A DNA stretch of 5,054 nt from an uncultured Acetobacteraceae bacterium (lineage in GTDB: Bacteria > Pseudomonadota > Alphaproteobacteria > Acetobacterales > Acetobacteraceae). The DNA lies in contig CALNAL010000442.1 in the NCBI GenBank assembly GCA_937874445.1, positions 1 through 5,054 of the forward strand, given 5' to 3'. Below, in pieces: positions 5,036-5,054 of this stretch. Position 1 is the stretch's first letter. The number at the start of each line of letters is the position of its first letter. A program made the position numbers and the translations under genes. A model generated the notes under the pieces. That model had not been told where the DNA came from and ran no database searches. It saw nothing but the letters and a program-made list of their open reading frames with translations.

Positions 5036-5054
5036 CCCCGCTTCCGGCCGGGAA

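Overview
The window looks like chromosome from a GC-rich Gram-negative bacterium, most likely an alphaproteobacterium. The basis is strong G/C preference at third codon positions, a twin-arginine-like solute-binding protein of a CUT1 sugar transporter, and a palindrome built on gagcattttccg/cggaaaatgctc, a type I associate from memory with alphaproteobacterial repeats. Genus cannot be fixed from this sequence.

Layout: (1) Bases 1-144 hold the C-terminal end of a rightward gene I do not recognise. (2) Bases 145-453 have no convincing gene; their right part carries a 16-bp perfect inverted repeat and two smaller hairpins, forming a composite element that reaches the stop codon of the next gene. 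(3) Bases 454-3571, read leftward, are a compact three-gene operon: solute-binding protein (2246-3571), MalF-like permease (1282-2217) and MalG-like permease (454-1278). The gaps are 28 and 3 bp, and each start has a Shine-Dalgarno sequence. Together they give the periplasmic receptor and membrane channel of a carbohydrate importer; its ATPase is not in the window. (4) Bases 3572-3956 are a divergent intergenic region. It carries a possible leftward promoter for the operon and, rightward, a GC-rich leader ending in a near-perfect intrinsic terminator just before the next gene's ribosome binding site. (5) Bases 3957-4574 encode a LysE/RhtB-family exporter. (6) Bases 4655-4990 encode an EmrE-type small multidrug resistance (SMR) transporter starting at GTG. 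(7) The last 64 bases contain a GC-rich hairpin overlapping a good sigma-70-like promoter (TTGACA, 17 bp, TATACG) pointing out of the window.

The theme is transport: one importer operon facing left and two small exporters facing right. The protein families are ordinary. The signals most worth a second look are regulatory: the terminator in the exporter leader, the composite palindromic element at the end of the operon, and the promoter inside a hairpin at the right edge. I see no clear sign of a wholly new system, CRISPR array, insertion sequence, tRNA or rRNA.
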